Positions 17,157 through 26,777 of a stretch of DNA of 64,000 nucleotides are shown here, piece by piece. Origin of the DNA: Tissierellia bacterium (GTDB taxonomy: Bacteria; Bacillota; Clostridia; Tissierellales; Peptoniphilaceae); the NCBI GenBank assembly GCA_030537875.1, contig JAUNVC010000001.1:40637-104636 (forward strand), read 5' to 3'. Below the pieces are notes generated by a model. The model was not told the DNA's origin, did no database searches, and saw nothing but the letters and a program-made list of their open reading frames with translations. Every line of letters starts with the position of its first letter. Position 1 is the stretch's first letter. Position numbers and translations under genes: made by a program.

Positions 17157-17834
17157 TTATTTTCCCAGTTTTTCATCGATGACTTTTTCCAAGTCTTCCA
17201 ATGGCATAAAACCGGTGATGGTTCCCTTATACACACCATCTCCATCAATGAGTATGGAGGTGGGGATACCGCGAATCAAAAATGTATCAGCCACAGTCTT
17301 TGAATCGTCAAAGAAGACGGGAAGACGTAAATCATTCATTTTCATGAATTGTTTGAGCAGTTTGGGGGATTGTCCCATATTGACAAATACAACCTTTACA
17401 TCATCTCTTTTATCCAACTCTACCAAGTCGGGCATCTCTTCGATGCAGTATGGTCAGGTTGTGGCGAAACAATTGAAGACAACGAGTTCTCCACTCTCTA
17501 AGAATTGGTCCAATTTAACCTCTTCACCTTCAATGTTTTTCAAGGTGAAATCTGGAGATGGTTTTCCCTCTTCTACACTGTCGCCATGTTCTTTTGCAGT
17601 GAATTCTTCAGCATAGCGGTCATCGTTTACAACCAATTCCCAGTCAGATTTTTCTTCTTTGTCTGTTGTGGTATCCGTATCTTCTTTGTCCGTTTCTTTT
17701 TGTTCTTCTTTGTTATCGGTGGTATCTTCTTGCACCACATCTTTATCCGTTGTATCTTTTCCTTCATCTTTTTTGCATCCGTAGGAGAAAACTAAGAGAA
17801 GGGAAAGAATTAGAAGCAATATTTTTTTCATCAT
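17157..17834 (-). CDS. TlpA/thioredoxin-like lipoprotein, probable selenoprotein (Sec127, in-frame TGA)
   Basis: Read through TGA at 17456-17454, the gene encodes 225 residues. It has a lipoprotein signal MMKKILLLILSLLLVFSYGC (Cys20) and a ~60-residue Asp/Thr/Lys/Glu linker. A thioredoxin fold follows: SPDFTLKNIEGEEVKLDQF, then LVVFNCFATT-U-PYC-IEEMPDLVEL, DDVKVVFVNMG, IRGIPTSILIDGDG. The TGA occupies the first position of the CxxC site (normally WCxxC in TlpA), giving U127-P-Y-C130; the frame and family similarity continue unbroken on both sides. A hairpin follows the TGA. It sits 13 bp after ccdA, the membrane electron donor for such proteins. Likely an extracytoplasmic thiol-disulfide or peroxide reductase; substrate unknown. 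Alternatives are a Cys/Trp-to-stop mutation or a base error. GGAGG (17844-17840) supports the start at 17834 or 17831. Confidence 0.8.
17423..17453 (-). promoter_or_regulatory. Candidate bacterial SECIS hairpin
   Basis: Directly after the TGA (minus strand) GCATC-GAAGA-GATGC forms a perfect 5-bp upper stem with an apical loop starting with G. CCA just after the TGA can pair with TGG 23 bases later as a lower stem. The apical loop begins 12 nt after the TGA, somewhat closer than I remember for the usual bacterial consensus, so the call is tentative. Confidence 0.45.
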
Positions 17835-17847
17835 TCATTCCTCCGTT

Positions 17848-18513
17848 TTAGTTGAGACCTATCCAGCTCAATTTATTAAAGAGCATGAGTAGTCCAAATA
17901 GAATCATTACAACACCCGCAATTTTGGGTACGAGTTTGAGTCCCTTTTCATGTTTGCTCATAAATTTCTGAATGGCTGGTACAAAGAGACTGGAGATCAG
18001 GAAAGGAATTCCCATTCCCAGCGAATATACCAAGAGCAAAAGGGCGCCCTTTGCAAGAGTTTCTTGTTGGCTGGAAAGTGCCAATATGGCTCCCAATAGG
18101 GGTCCAAAGCAAGGACTCCAACCTACAGAAAATGCCATTCCCATGAGCATTGCTTGCCAAAAACTACCGGCATCACGCATGGTGTGTTGACCGCCACCGG
18201 GTAATTTGATGACGCCAAGCATCATAATACCAAAGATGATAATGATGACGGCACCTACTTTTTGAATGGTGTCTTTGTAGCGAAGCAAGGTCTTTCCAAT
18301 GGCCGAAGCACCCATTCCCATCAATACGAAGATGAGGGTGAATCCAAGTACAAAGGCCAATGCACGTATAAATGTTTTCTTTTTGTTTTCCGTTAAACTT
18401 TCCAAATTCCCACTACCAGTCAAGTACATTAGATAGATGGGAACCATGGGAAGCACACAGGGCGTAAAAAATGTTAAAAAGCCGCCCGTAAGACTTGTCC
18501 AAAAATCTGTCAT
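17848..18513 (-). CDS. ccdA: CcdA/DsbD-type transmembrane thiol-disulfide transporter
   Basis: A 221-residue six-helix membrane protein that passes electrons from cytosolic thioredoxin to extracytoplasmic thioredoxin-like proteins. Both conserved redox cysteines are present in FFTPCVLPMVP (helix 1, ~residues 15-25) and GWSPCFGPLLG (~129-139). AGGAGG precedes the ATG, and TATAAT (complement of 18535-18540) lies just upstream, though with no clear -35 box. The tlpA-like selenoprotein starts 13 bp downstream, so the two are one operon and probably one electron pathway. Confidence 0.92.
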   Translation of the reverse strand: MTDFWTSLTGGFLTFFTPCVLPMVPIYLMYLTGSGNLESLTENKKKTFIRALAFVLGFTLIFVLMGMGASAIGKTLLRYKDTIQKVGAVIIIIFGIMMLGVIKLPGGGQHTMRDAGSFWQAMLMGMAFSVGWSPCFGPLLGAILALSSQQETLAKGALLLLVYSLGMGIPFLISSLFVPAIQKFMSKHEKGLKLVPKIAGVVMILFGLLMLFNKLSWIGLN

Positions 18514-18594
18514 ATTTTCCTCCTTTGCCCTTGTATTATACCCAAAAGAGGGCCAAATCTTCTAGGTATTTATTTAATATTTGATAAGCATACA

Positions 18595-18634
18595 GTTAAG
18601 CTATCGCATTTTGTTCATTTTTGGAAAGCTTAAC
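18595..18634. repeat. Inverted repeat in the ccdA/MATE divergent intergenic region
   Basis: GTTAAGCT (18595-18602) and AGCTTAAC (18627-18634) are perfect inverted arms separated by 24 bases. It could be an operator or leader stem; no T-run follows. Function unproven. Confidence 0.4.
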
Positions 18635-18664
18635 CAAAGGGAAAAAAGGGGCTAAATAACTGTC

Positions 18665-18693
18665 TTTAAAGCCTTTTCATCTTCTTGTACAAT
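18665..18693 (+). promoter_or_regulatory. Promoter of the MATE transporter gene
   Basis: TTTAAA (18665-18670), 17-bp spacer, TACAAT (18688-18693). The start codon is 16 bp further on, with AGGTGAT as ribosome binding site. Confidence 0.5.
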
Positions 18694-18709
18694 AGGAACA
18701 GGTGATATC

Positions 18710-20086
18710 ATGACAACAGTCAAACAGATGTATGAACATGAAAAAATTAGAAAATTGTTGGTCCGTATCAGTACACCTTTGGTGCTATCTTACTTGGTCG
18801 CCGAATTGTACAATATGACGGACACTTTTTTCGTGGGGAATTTTAGCAGTGCATCTTCCGTCGGAGGACTTATGCTGGTATTTCCCATACAACGTCTTTT
18901 TATTGCCCTTGCTGTGCTTGTATCGGTGGGAGCGGCCACCAATATTTCGGTAAAATTAGGGGAGGGAGATCGTAAGGCCGTACATCGACAGATGCATGCG
19001 GCGGATATGATGACGCTTCTGGTGATCCCGATTTCCATACTCTGTTTTTTTGCAAGACATGAAATTCTTCGACTGTTTGGTGGCAGAGGAGAAATTTTGA
19101 CGGCCTCCATTCAATACATGCAAATCATTATTTTTTCCCAATTCTTTGTGGTCCGTATCATGTATCTCTATCAATTGGGGATTGCTTGTGGGCAACCGGG
19201 TATCTCAGTGGTCAGTAATCTTTTGGGAATGGGTCTGAACATTATCATAGATTATATCACCGTTGCTAAATTACACATGGGTGTGGTCGGAGCAGGGCTT
19301 GGCACATTGATTTCTCAGGCAGTCAGTTACTTATATTGTGAGTTTGCCATTCAAAACCTTTTGCGGAACAACCAATTGAAAACCAAGAAAAAAATAGGAC
19401 CCAATCGAGAGGCCTTCCGTCTACTTTTTGTAGTTGGACTTGCAGGCTTTCTCTTAGAGGCTGAAGATGGTATTGTCATGGGATTTATCAACCGCATGTT
19501 ACTCCATGTGGGAGGGGAGGAACAAATCATCATCCTAGGTGTCATTTCCAAGGTGTATGTATTCATGTTTGTCCTCATGTTTGCCATTGCGGAGGCCATG
19601 CAGCCAATGGCAGCCTATTGTCATGGGAGAGGAATTCAAAAACGGGTGAAGAGAATTTTCAAAGAAACCCTACTCTATAGTTTTGTGCTAGACCTTTTTG
19701 TCTATGGAATTGGAATGATCTTTGCCGAAACATTCATTGGTATTTTTATTAAAGATCCGGATATTATCCAAAAATCCATCCCCGCTTTTCGGATCATGAT
19801 AGCAGCTTTTCCCATCACTGGATTTTATTATGTCATGGTGCATTTCCTGCAATCCATTGAAAAGAGCAAGAAGGCCATCTATCTTTGTGTGGCAAGACAG
19901 CTCTTCATACGTATTCCTGTCAGCTATGTATTGATGAACATTTGGGGATCCATGGGCATTTGGTTGAGCTTTCCCATCAGTGATATTCTCAGTGTGGGAG
20001 TGGCCTATCTCACCATTCGAAAACATGGCAAAGAAAAAGAGCCCGCTTCCTATGGCGAGTCTCTCTCTTTAAAGGTCCAAATGTAG
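18710..20086 (+). CDS. MATE-family efflux transporter
   Basis: A 458-residue polytopic membrane protein with about twelve predicted helices and the typical MATE opening (RISTPLVLSYLVAELYNMTDTFFVGN, split here by loop residues) and AGLGTLISQAVSYLY at the end of the first half. MATE proteins extrude organic cations or drugs in exchange for Na+ or H+. Substrate unknown. The last 18 bases overlap the 3' end of the convergent ABC-F gene, and no terminator hairpin is seen between them. Confidence 0.9.
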   Translation: MTTVKQMYEHEKIRKLLVRISTPLVLSYLVAELYNMTDTFFVGNFSSASSVGGLMLVFPIQRLFIALAVLVSVGAATNISVKLGEGDRKAVHRQMHAADMMTLLVIPISILCFFARHEILRLFGGRGEILTASIQYMQIIIFSQFFVVRIMYLYQLGIACGQPGISVVSNLLGMGLNIIIDYITVAKLHMGVVGAGLGTLISQAVSYLYCEFAIQNLLRNNQLKTKKKIGPNREAFRLLFVVGLAGFLLEAEDGIVMGFINRMLLHVGGEEQIIILGVISKVYVFMFVLMFAIAEAMQPMAAYCHGRGIQKRVKRIFKETLLYSFVLDLFVYGIGMIFAETFIGIFIKDPDIIQKSIPAFRIMIAAFPITGFYYVMVHFLQSIEKSKKAIYLCVARQLFIRIPVSYVLMNIWGSMGIWLSFPISDILSVGVAYLTIRKHGKEKEPASYGESLSLKVQM

Positions 20087-21961
20087 GGCTTCCCATTCCT
20101 CCAAATGATGTTCTAGAGAAGAAGAAATTTCTTCTCTTTTTTTTGCCCATTGAAGGGCTTCTTGAGGGTTCTCATAGAGTTCAGATGTTTCTAAGATGCC
20201 ATCAATTTCTTCCAAAGCACTTTCGAGTTCGGCGATGGTTTTTTCGATGGAAGTGATTTGTTTATTGAGGGCTTGGGATTTTCGGATGGCCTCCCGTTTT
20301 TTGGCCTGTTGCTTCTTCTGTTCCGTACGGCTCACTTCCACGGATGGTTCCCCCCCATCTCCTTCACTTTTCTTTCTGCAATAGTATGAAAAATCTCCTT
20401 CATAGATGCGTCGCTCCGACAAATCCAAGACCCGATTGGCAATGGTATCGATGAAGAAGCGATCATGGCTGATGAAAAGAAGGGTTCCTTTGAATGCTTT
20501 TAAGGCATCCTCCAACACTTCTTTACTGGTTAAATCAAGATGGTTGGTAGGTTCGTCGAGTATGAGAACATTGGCTCCGTGCAAGATGAGCTTCAACAAA
20601 GAGATTCTTGCTCTCTGTCCTCCAGAAAGGGTTCGCAATTCTTTGAAGACATCTTCACCGGTGAAGAGAAACCCTGCCAGGAGATTTCTTATTTGGTGGA
20701 TATTCATAGAAGGAAATTCATCGGAGATTTCTTCAATCAATGTATTTTCTTCGTCGATGACGGTGAGTTGCTGGTTAAAATACCCCAGCTTTACACCTGT
20801 ACCCCAGAGGTATTCTCCTTCATAGGGAAGCTCTCCCATGAGGATTTTTACCAAGGTGGTTTTGCCACAACCGTTGGGCCCCACTATGGCCAGACGATCC
20901 TGGGCTTGGATGGAAAAATCCAAGTCTTGAAAAAGGGTGGTGTCGTCGAAGGACTTTTTAAGCTCGCGAACTTTCAATACTTCTCTTCCCGTACGCAGAG
21001 GCTCTTTGAATTGGAAACGAATGGAGGATTCTTTCAATGGGGGCGTTTCCTGTCTCATTTTTTCCAACATTTTCTCTCTGCTCTTTGCCAGACGATAATA
21101 TCGCTCGGTGGCATAGGAGCGGAACCGACGGATAATTTCCTTTTGGCGCTGCTCCTCCTTTTTAAAATCTTCATAATGTTTCTGCTGGAGTTCTCTTTCT
21201 CTTTGAACGGTTTTCCGATAGGCATCATAGCCCATGTCGTAAGACTTTAAGGTGCCATGCGACATTTCAAAAATCCTGGTGGCTATATTTTGTAGGAGCA
21301 GACGGTCGTGGGAAATGAAAAGGACCGTGCCTCGGAATTCCTTTAAGAATCGTTCTAAATAGGCAATCATTTCCATATCCATGTGGTTGGTGGGCTCGTC
21401 CAATAGCAAAAGATCTGGCTTTTCCATAAATACTAGGGCAAGCTCCAATCTCGCTTTTTCACCCCCACTCAAATTTCGTACGGTTTTTTCATAAAAACTC
21501 TCATCCATTCCCACCATGGCAAGATAGCCTTTGAGTTCAGATTGAAATCCATAGCCTTGGAGTTCTTCAAAGGTATCGTGAAGCCTTTGATAGGAATCCA
21601 TGATGGGGGCGAGTTTTTCCTCATCTTCCGCATAGGTTGCCATGTCTTGTTCCAAGGCTCGAAGTTGTTGTTCCATCTCTTGTATGTGATCATATTTGGA
21701 AAGGGCCATCTCCATCACCGTGCAATCCACGTCCATTTCCACTTGCTGGCGTAAATAGGAGATTCGGATTTCTGCTCGCTGATAGAAGTTTCCCTTTGGC
21801 ACCAAAAGACCGGCGAGGCATTTCATCAACGTAGATTTGCCACTGCCATTATCACCGACCAAACCAATTTTGTCTCCCTCATTGATGACGAAGGAAACAT
21901 CTTGGAAGATGGGGTCGACTACATATATAAATTGTAAGTCTTTTGCTTGAATTAGTTGCAT
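20069..21961 (-). CDS. ABC-F family ATPase (translation/ribosome-associated type)
   Basis: A 630-residue soluble protein with two ATPase cassettes and no membrane segments: Walker A GDNGSGKST and GPNGCGKTT, signatures LSGGEKARLELA and LSGGQRARISLL, Walker B LLLLDEPTNHMDME and LILDEPTNHLDLT. An arm/linker lies between them, and a C-terminal Lys/Glu coiled coil spans residues ~530-625. ABC-F proteins act on ribosomes (elongation rescue or antibiotic protection). ATG 21961 is chosen because GGTGAT precedes it and the longer frame would begin inside the -10 box. It is divergent from rex. Which ABC-F subgroup it belongs to cannot be decided here. Confidence 0.9.
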   Translation of the reverse strand: MQLIQAKDLQFIYVVDPIFQDVSFVINEGDKIGLVGDNGSGKSTLMKCLAGLLVPKGNFYQRAEIRISYLRQQVEMDVDCTVMEMALSKYDHIQEMEQQLRALEQDMATYAEDEEKLAPIMDSYQRLHDTFEELQGYGFQSELKGYLAMVGMDESFYEKTVRNLSGGEKARLELALVFMEKPDLLLLDEPTNHMDMEMIAYLERFLKEFRGTVLFISHDRLLLQNIATRIFEMSHGTLKSYDMGYDAYRKTVQRERELQQKHYEDFKKEEQRQKEIIRRFRSYATERYYRLAKSREKMLEKMRQETPPLKESSIRFQFKEPLRTGREVLKVRELKKSFDDTTLFQDLDFSIQAQDRLAIVGPNGCGKTTLVKILMGELPYEGEYLWGTGVKLGYFNQQLTVIDEENTLIEEISDEFPSMNIHQIRNLLAGFLFTGEDVFKELRTLSGGQRARISLLKLILHGANVLILDEPTNHLDLTSKEVLEDALKAFKGTLLFISHDRFFIDTIANRVLDLSERRIYEGDFSYYCRKKSEGDGGEPSVEVSRTEQKKQQAKKREAIRKSQALNKQITSIEKTIAELESALEEIDGILETSELYENPQEALQWAKKREEISSSLEHHLEEWEALHLDL

Positions 21962-21976
21962 TTTATCACCAATACC

Positions 21977-22005
21977 ATTGTACAAAAAACAATGTATATT
22001 TTCAA
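21977..22005 (-). promoter_or_regulatory. Promoter of the ABC-F gene
   Basis: On the minus strand TTGAAA (complement of 22000-22005), 17-bp spacer, TACAAT (complement of 21977-21982), ending 15 bp before the chosen ATG. Confidence 0.65.
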
Positions 22006-22022
22006 GGGAATAGACAATATAG

Positions 22023-22059
22023 TTGACACATGGATAGACTTTGTGATAAATTTAAATAA
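22023..22059 (+). promoter_or_regulatory. rex promoter with a partial Rex-like site
   Basis: TTGACA (22023-22028), 18-bp spacer, TAAATT (22047-22052). TTGTGATAAATTTAAATAA (22041-22059) overlaps the -10; its left half fits the TTGTGA/TTGTTA half of known Rex sites while the right half is weak, so autoregulation is only suggested. Confidence 0.45.
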
Positions 22060-22071
22060 GAGGTGAAATAA

Positions 22072-22731
22072 ATGAAAAAAAGCAAAATAAGCCCCGCGGT
22101 CATACGGAGGTTACCTAAATATTATCGAGCACTGACAGAATTGTCAGAGATTCGTATTTCTAGAATTTCCAGTAAACAATTGGGAAAACTAACGGGCTTC
22201 AATCCTTCTCAAATTCGCCAAGACTTGAATAGCTTTGGTGGCTTCGGTCAACAGGGCTATGGATACAATGTTAAAAATTTAAAGGAGAACATGGAACGAA
22301 TTCTTAATATTTTCACCAATAAATCCATGGTTCTTATTGGCGTGGGCAACTTGGGGAAGGCGATCTTGCAATATGCGGAGTTCTCGGAAAATGGTTTTCA
22401 TGTACGGGCAGCTTTTGACCGGGATCCCAACAAAATTGGAACCAAGATAGACGGAGTTAGGGTCAGAGATATTGATGATTTGGCCGAGTATCTCAAAGAA
22501 AACAAAACAGACATTGCCATCTTAACCATACATAAGGATGTGGCGCAGAGATATGCCACCATATGTACAGATCATGGGGTGCGTGGCATATGGAACTTTG
22601 CGCCCAAAAAGCTAAAAGTTCCCGAAGAAGTCATTGTAGAAAATGTTTGGCTTAACGAAAGCCTATATACATTGAGTTATTTTTTGGAAGACGAATGGGA
22701 AGACGAAACGGAATCGGAAGAAAAGGAATAG
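22072..22731 (+). CDS. rex: Redox-sensing transcriptional repressor Rex
   Basis: A 219-residue protein of normal Rex length. The N-terminal winged helix includes SSKQLGKLTGFNPSQIRQD and the LNSFGGFGQQGYGYNV signature; the Rossmann NADH domain carries LIGVGNLGKAI (~residues 88-98) and FDRDP. Rex represses fermentation and NADH-reoxidation genes until the NADH/NAD+ ratio rises. The C-terminus is acidic (EDEWEDETESEEKE). AGAGGTGA precedes the ATG. The last 37 bases overlap the glycosylase gene. Confidence 0.95.
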   Translation: MKKSKISPAVIRRLPKYYRALTELSEIRISRISSKQLGKLTGFNPSQIRQDLNSFGGFGQQGYGYNVKNLKENMERILNIFTNKSMVLIGVGNLGKAILQYAEFSENGFHVRAAFDRDPNKIGTKIDGVRVRDIDDLAEYLKENKTDIAILTIHKDVAQRYATICTDHGVRGIWNFAPKKLKVPEEVIVENVWLNESLYTLSYFLEDEWEDETESEEKE

Positions 22732-23564
22732 GAAAGAAGATACAAAAGCCCGCCCACTTCTCCTTACAGGATATTTTGGAAAGTGGACAGGCTTTTCGTT
22801 TTGTTCCAGAGGGGCAGGGATACTTGGTTTCCATGAAGGATCTTCGCGCCTATGTGGAAGAAGATACAGAGGATGAAACCCTATCTTTCATCTTTCACAG
22901 GGAAGAAGATGCCCCCCTGTTTTTTTCGTACTTTGATTTGGATCATGAGTACGCAAAGGACTTTCAAACTCTCAGAGAAATGAACTTTCCCATGGAGGTC
23001 TTAGAATTTTCATCGGGAATTCGGATGTTACGACAGGATCCGGAAGAGGTGATTGTCAATTTTATCATCAGTCAAAACAACAATATAAAACGGATTCAAA
23101 AGATTGTAGAAGCCCTATGCCGTCATGCCGGAGAAGAAAAAGCGGATGGGTTTGGAACCTACTATGCCTTTCCAACCATGGAGGCCCTCGCCCAAATTCC
23201 GGTGGAGCAATATCGGAGGTTGGGTCTTGGATATAGAGATAAATACTTGGTGGGGACATCGGAATTTCTCCTTAGAGAACCGGATTTTATTCCAGCTCTT
23301 TCCCATCTTTCTACGGCTGAGGCGAGAAAAGAACTCTTGCGCTTACCCGGGGTCGGACCCAAAGTGGCAGATTGTATTTTACTCTTTGGACTCCGAAGAG
23401 GAGATGTGTTTCCCCTGGATACTTGGATGGAAAAGGTTTTTAAAGAAAGGTTTTCATCCCAAGAAAAAGATCGAAGAAAAATGGCAAACCTGGCATCCAA
23501 CACCTATGGAGAGCTGGCAGGATTTGCCCAACAATTATATTTTTTTCATATTCGAAAACGATAA
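22695..23564 (+). CDS. OGG1-type 8-oxoguanine DNA glycosylase/AP lyase
   Basis: A 289-residue base-excision enzyme that removes oxidised guanine. The N-terminal OGG_N part contains LQDILESGQAFRFVP. The helix-hairpin-helix reads LPGVGPKVADC with the catalytic Lys223, and PLDTW carries Asp242; the 19-residue spacing equals that of human OGG1 Lys249/Asp268. ISQNNNIKRIQKIVE is the conserved intercalating region. The start inside rex is the only ATG upstream of the domain, and the overlapping arrangement suggests coupling to the redox regulator, which fits an oxidative-damage role. Confidence 0.88.
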   Translation: MGRRNGIGRKGIGKKIQKPAHFSLQDILESGQAFRFVPEGQGYLVSMKDLRAYVEEDTEDETLSFIFHREEDAPLFFSYFDLDHEYAKDFQTLREMNFPMEVLEFSSGIRMLRQDPEEVIVNFIISQNNNIKRIQKIVEALCRHAGEEKADGFGTYYAFPTMEALAQIPVEQYRRLGLGYRDKYLVGTSEFLLREPDFIPALSHLSTAEARKELLRLPGVGPKVADCILLFGLRRGDVFPLDTWMEKVFKERFSSQEKDRRKMANLASNTYGELAGFAQQLYFFHIRKR

Positions 23565-23599
23565 CCCCAAAAATTTTTCTGCAGGGGTTGTTATTTTTT
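23563..23599 (+). terminator. Possible terminator after the glycosylase gene
   Basis: AACCCC (23563-23568) and GGGGTT (23584-23589) can pair around a 15-base loop, followed shortly by six T residues (23594-23599). It overlaps the groES -35 box; the stem is short. Confidence 0.45.
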
Positions 23600-23616
23600 C
23601 AAATTTTGGGTATGAT
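23588..23616 (+). promoter_or_regulatory. groESL promoter
   Basis: TTGTTA (23588-23593), 17-bp spacer, TATGAT (23611-23616), immediately upstream of the CIRCE operator. Confidence 0.65.
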
Positions 23617-23625
23617 ATAGATGTA

Positions 23626-23652
23626 TTAGCACTCAATGATAAAGACTGCTAA
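23626..23652 (+). promoter_or_regulatory. CIRCE operator (HrcA binding site)
   Basis: TTAGCACTC, nine bases, then GACTGCTAA: the standard CIRCE inverted repeat with one mismatch in the right arm (C for G). Its position over the transcription start of groES implies heat-shock control by HrcA. Confidence 0.9.
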
Positions 23653-23671
23653 CAATATAAGGAGGTACAAA

Positions 23672-25598
<1,927 letters not shown>

Positions 25599-25600
25599 GT

Positions 25601-25631
25601 AAAATCTCTTCCCTTCGGGGAAGAGATTTTT
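25601..25631 (+). terminator. Rho-independent terminator of groESL
   Basis: AAAATCTCTTCCC-TTCG-GGGAAGAGATTTT, a 13-bp perfect stem with a UUCG tetraloop and a U-tail. Confidence 0.95.
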
Positions 25632-25679
25632 GATGGAATTCAAGCTAGAGTGGGTATATAGGATTAAAGGAGGGATATC

Positions 25680-26768
25680 ATGTTACACTATAAAATCATT
25701 CATGAATTTCCTTTGGAACTTGTCAGTGAAACCGGAGGAACCAAAGTTAGCATTTACCAAAAGACCCACTTATCCAATCCCGATAACTTGCAAGACCCCA
25801 TCCGATTTAAAAATACCATCAAGGAAGTGGAGGAAAGATTGGCGGGAGACCCTTTAAAAGAAACCATCATCCAAAGCTTGGAATCGCTCTTGGAAGATCG
25901 TTCTTTTTGGAATACCACCGGTGTGGGCATGGCTCTATTCATCGATGAAAGGGACTTTATGATTTACAAGCTCTCTGCCGATGTGGAGAATGTCCACCAT
26001 GTGGGGAATCATTTCTACTTCTTGCCACTTCTCAACTATGTGGATGCTTTGGACCACGCCTATGTATTGGACATCAACAAGGATCGTTTTTCCTTATTTG
26101 ATGGATCCATGCAAGAATTGCAACCTGTGGAACTTCCTGAGGAAGCGGGAGAGGATTTCTATGCTCTCTATGAAAGAGAAAGAGAGTCGGCTGTCAATTT
26201 CGGATCTTACAAAGGTGTTGGCAATGCAGCTTTTCATGGCAACAAGAGCAAATCAGAAGAAGAGGACAAGGATGTGGAACGATATTTTCGTCACATAGAT
26301 CATTTCCTCAAAGGGTTTTTAAAACCCCATCAATCCATTGTATTATCTGCCGTACCGGCGGTTCGAGATAAATTTATGCAGGTGACAAAGCTACCGGTAT
26401 TGGATGATTTTATTCCAAAGAGCAAGGGAACCATAGATGAAAGAGAATATATGGAACTCTTCCGAGCTGTGCTTCAGAAAGAAGATACCCTTCGCAAGGA
26501 TGCCTTGAAGGCGACCTTAGAAGAAAGCAGCAATAGAAACAACTTAATTACAGACACCCGAGAAATTGAACGGCTCATAGAGGAGGGTAGGGTACAAACC
26601 TTATATATATCTTCTTCCATGAGCGCCTATGCAAAGACCAATCCCGAAAGGATTCGTCAGACCAACCGTCTCACTCTCGGTGTCATTGGCAAAGGTGGAC
26701 ATTTCTATACGGTGGACCATGATCTTCTATCGGAGGAAAGACCCTTTGCCGCTACACTAAGATTTTAG
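25680..26768 (+). CDS. baeRF-like (bacterial archaeo-eukaryotic release factor family) protein
   Basis: A 362-residue soluble protein. The core GVGMALFIDERDFMIYKL, then HHVGNHFYFLPLL, HAYVLDINKDRFSLFDG and, after a linker, FLKGFLKPHQSIVLSAVPAV, resembles the eRF1-like domains of the bacterial baeRF families, which are predicted to act at the ribosomal peptidyl-transferase site. A charged segment (KSKSEEEDKDVERYFRHIDHF, interrupted) precedes the second domain. The C-terminal LYISSSMSAY...GVIGKGGHFYTVDHDLL looks like the L7Ae-like end domain. No GGQ motif is evident. AAAGGAGG supports the start. A flavodiiron gene follows 9 bp later. The family call comes from pattern recognition and needs a profile search. 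Confidence 0.6.
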   Translation: MLHYKIIHEFPLELVSETGGTKVSIYQKTHLSNPDNLQDPIRFKNTIKEVEERLAGDPLKETIIQSLESLLEDRSFWNTTGVGMALFIDERDFMIYKLSADVENVHHVGNHFYFLPLLNYVDALDHAYVLDINKDRFSLFDGSMQELQPVELPEEAGEDFYALYERERESAVNFGSYKGVGNAAFHGNKSKSEEEDKDVERYFRHIDHFLKGFLKPHQSIVLSAVPAVRDKFMQVTKLPVLDDFIPKSKGTIDEREYMELFRAVLQKEDTLRKDALKATLEESSNRNNLITDTREIERLIEEGRVQTLYISSSMSAYAKTNPERIRQTNRLTLGVIGKGGHFYTVDHDLLSEERPFAATLRF

Positions 26769-26777
26769 GAGATCTAT

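Noticed and set aside
17454-17456. The TGA as an ordinary stop splitting two genes
   Set aside because: The downstream part has no ribosome binding site, begins in mid-thioredoxin fold, and the family sequence continues in the same frame across the TGA at exactly the redox-cysteine position.
20069-20086. Terminator between the convergent MATE and ABC-F genes
   Set aside because: The coding ends overlap by 18 bp and no GC-rich hairpin with T-run was found in the overlap.
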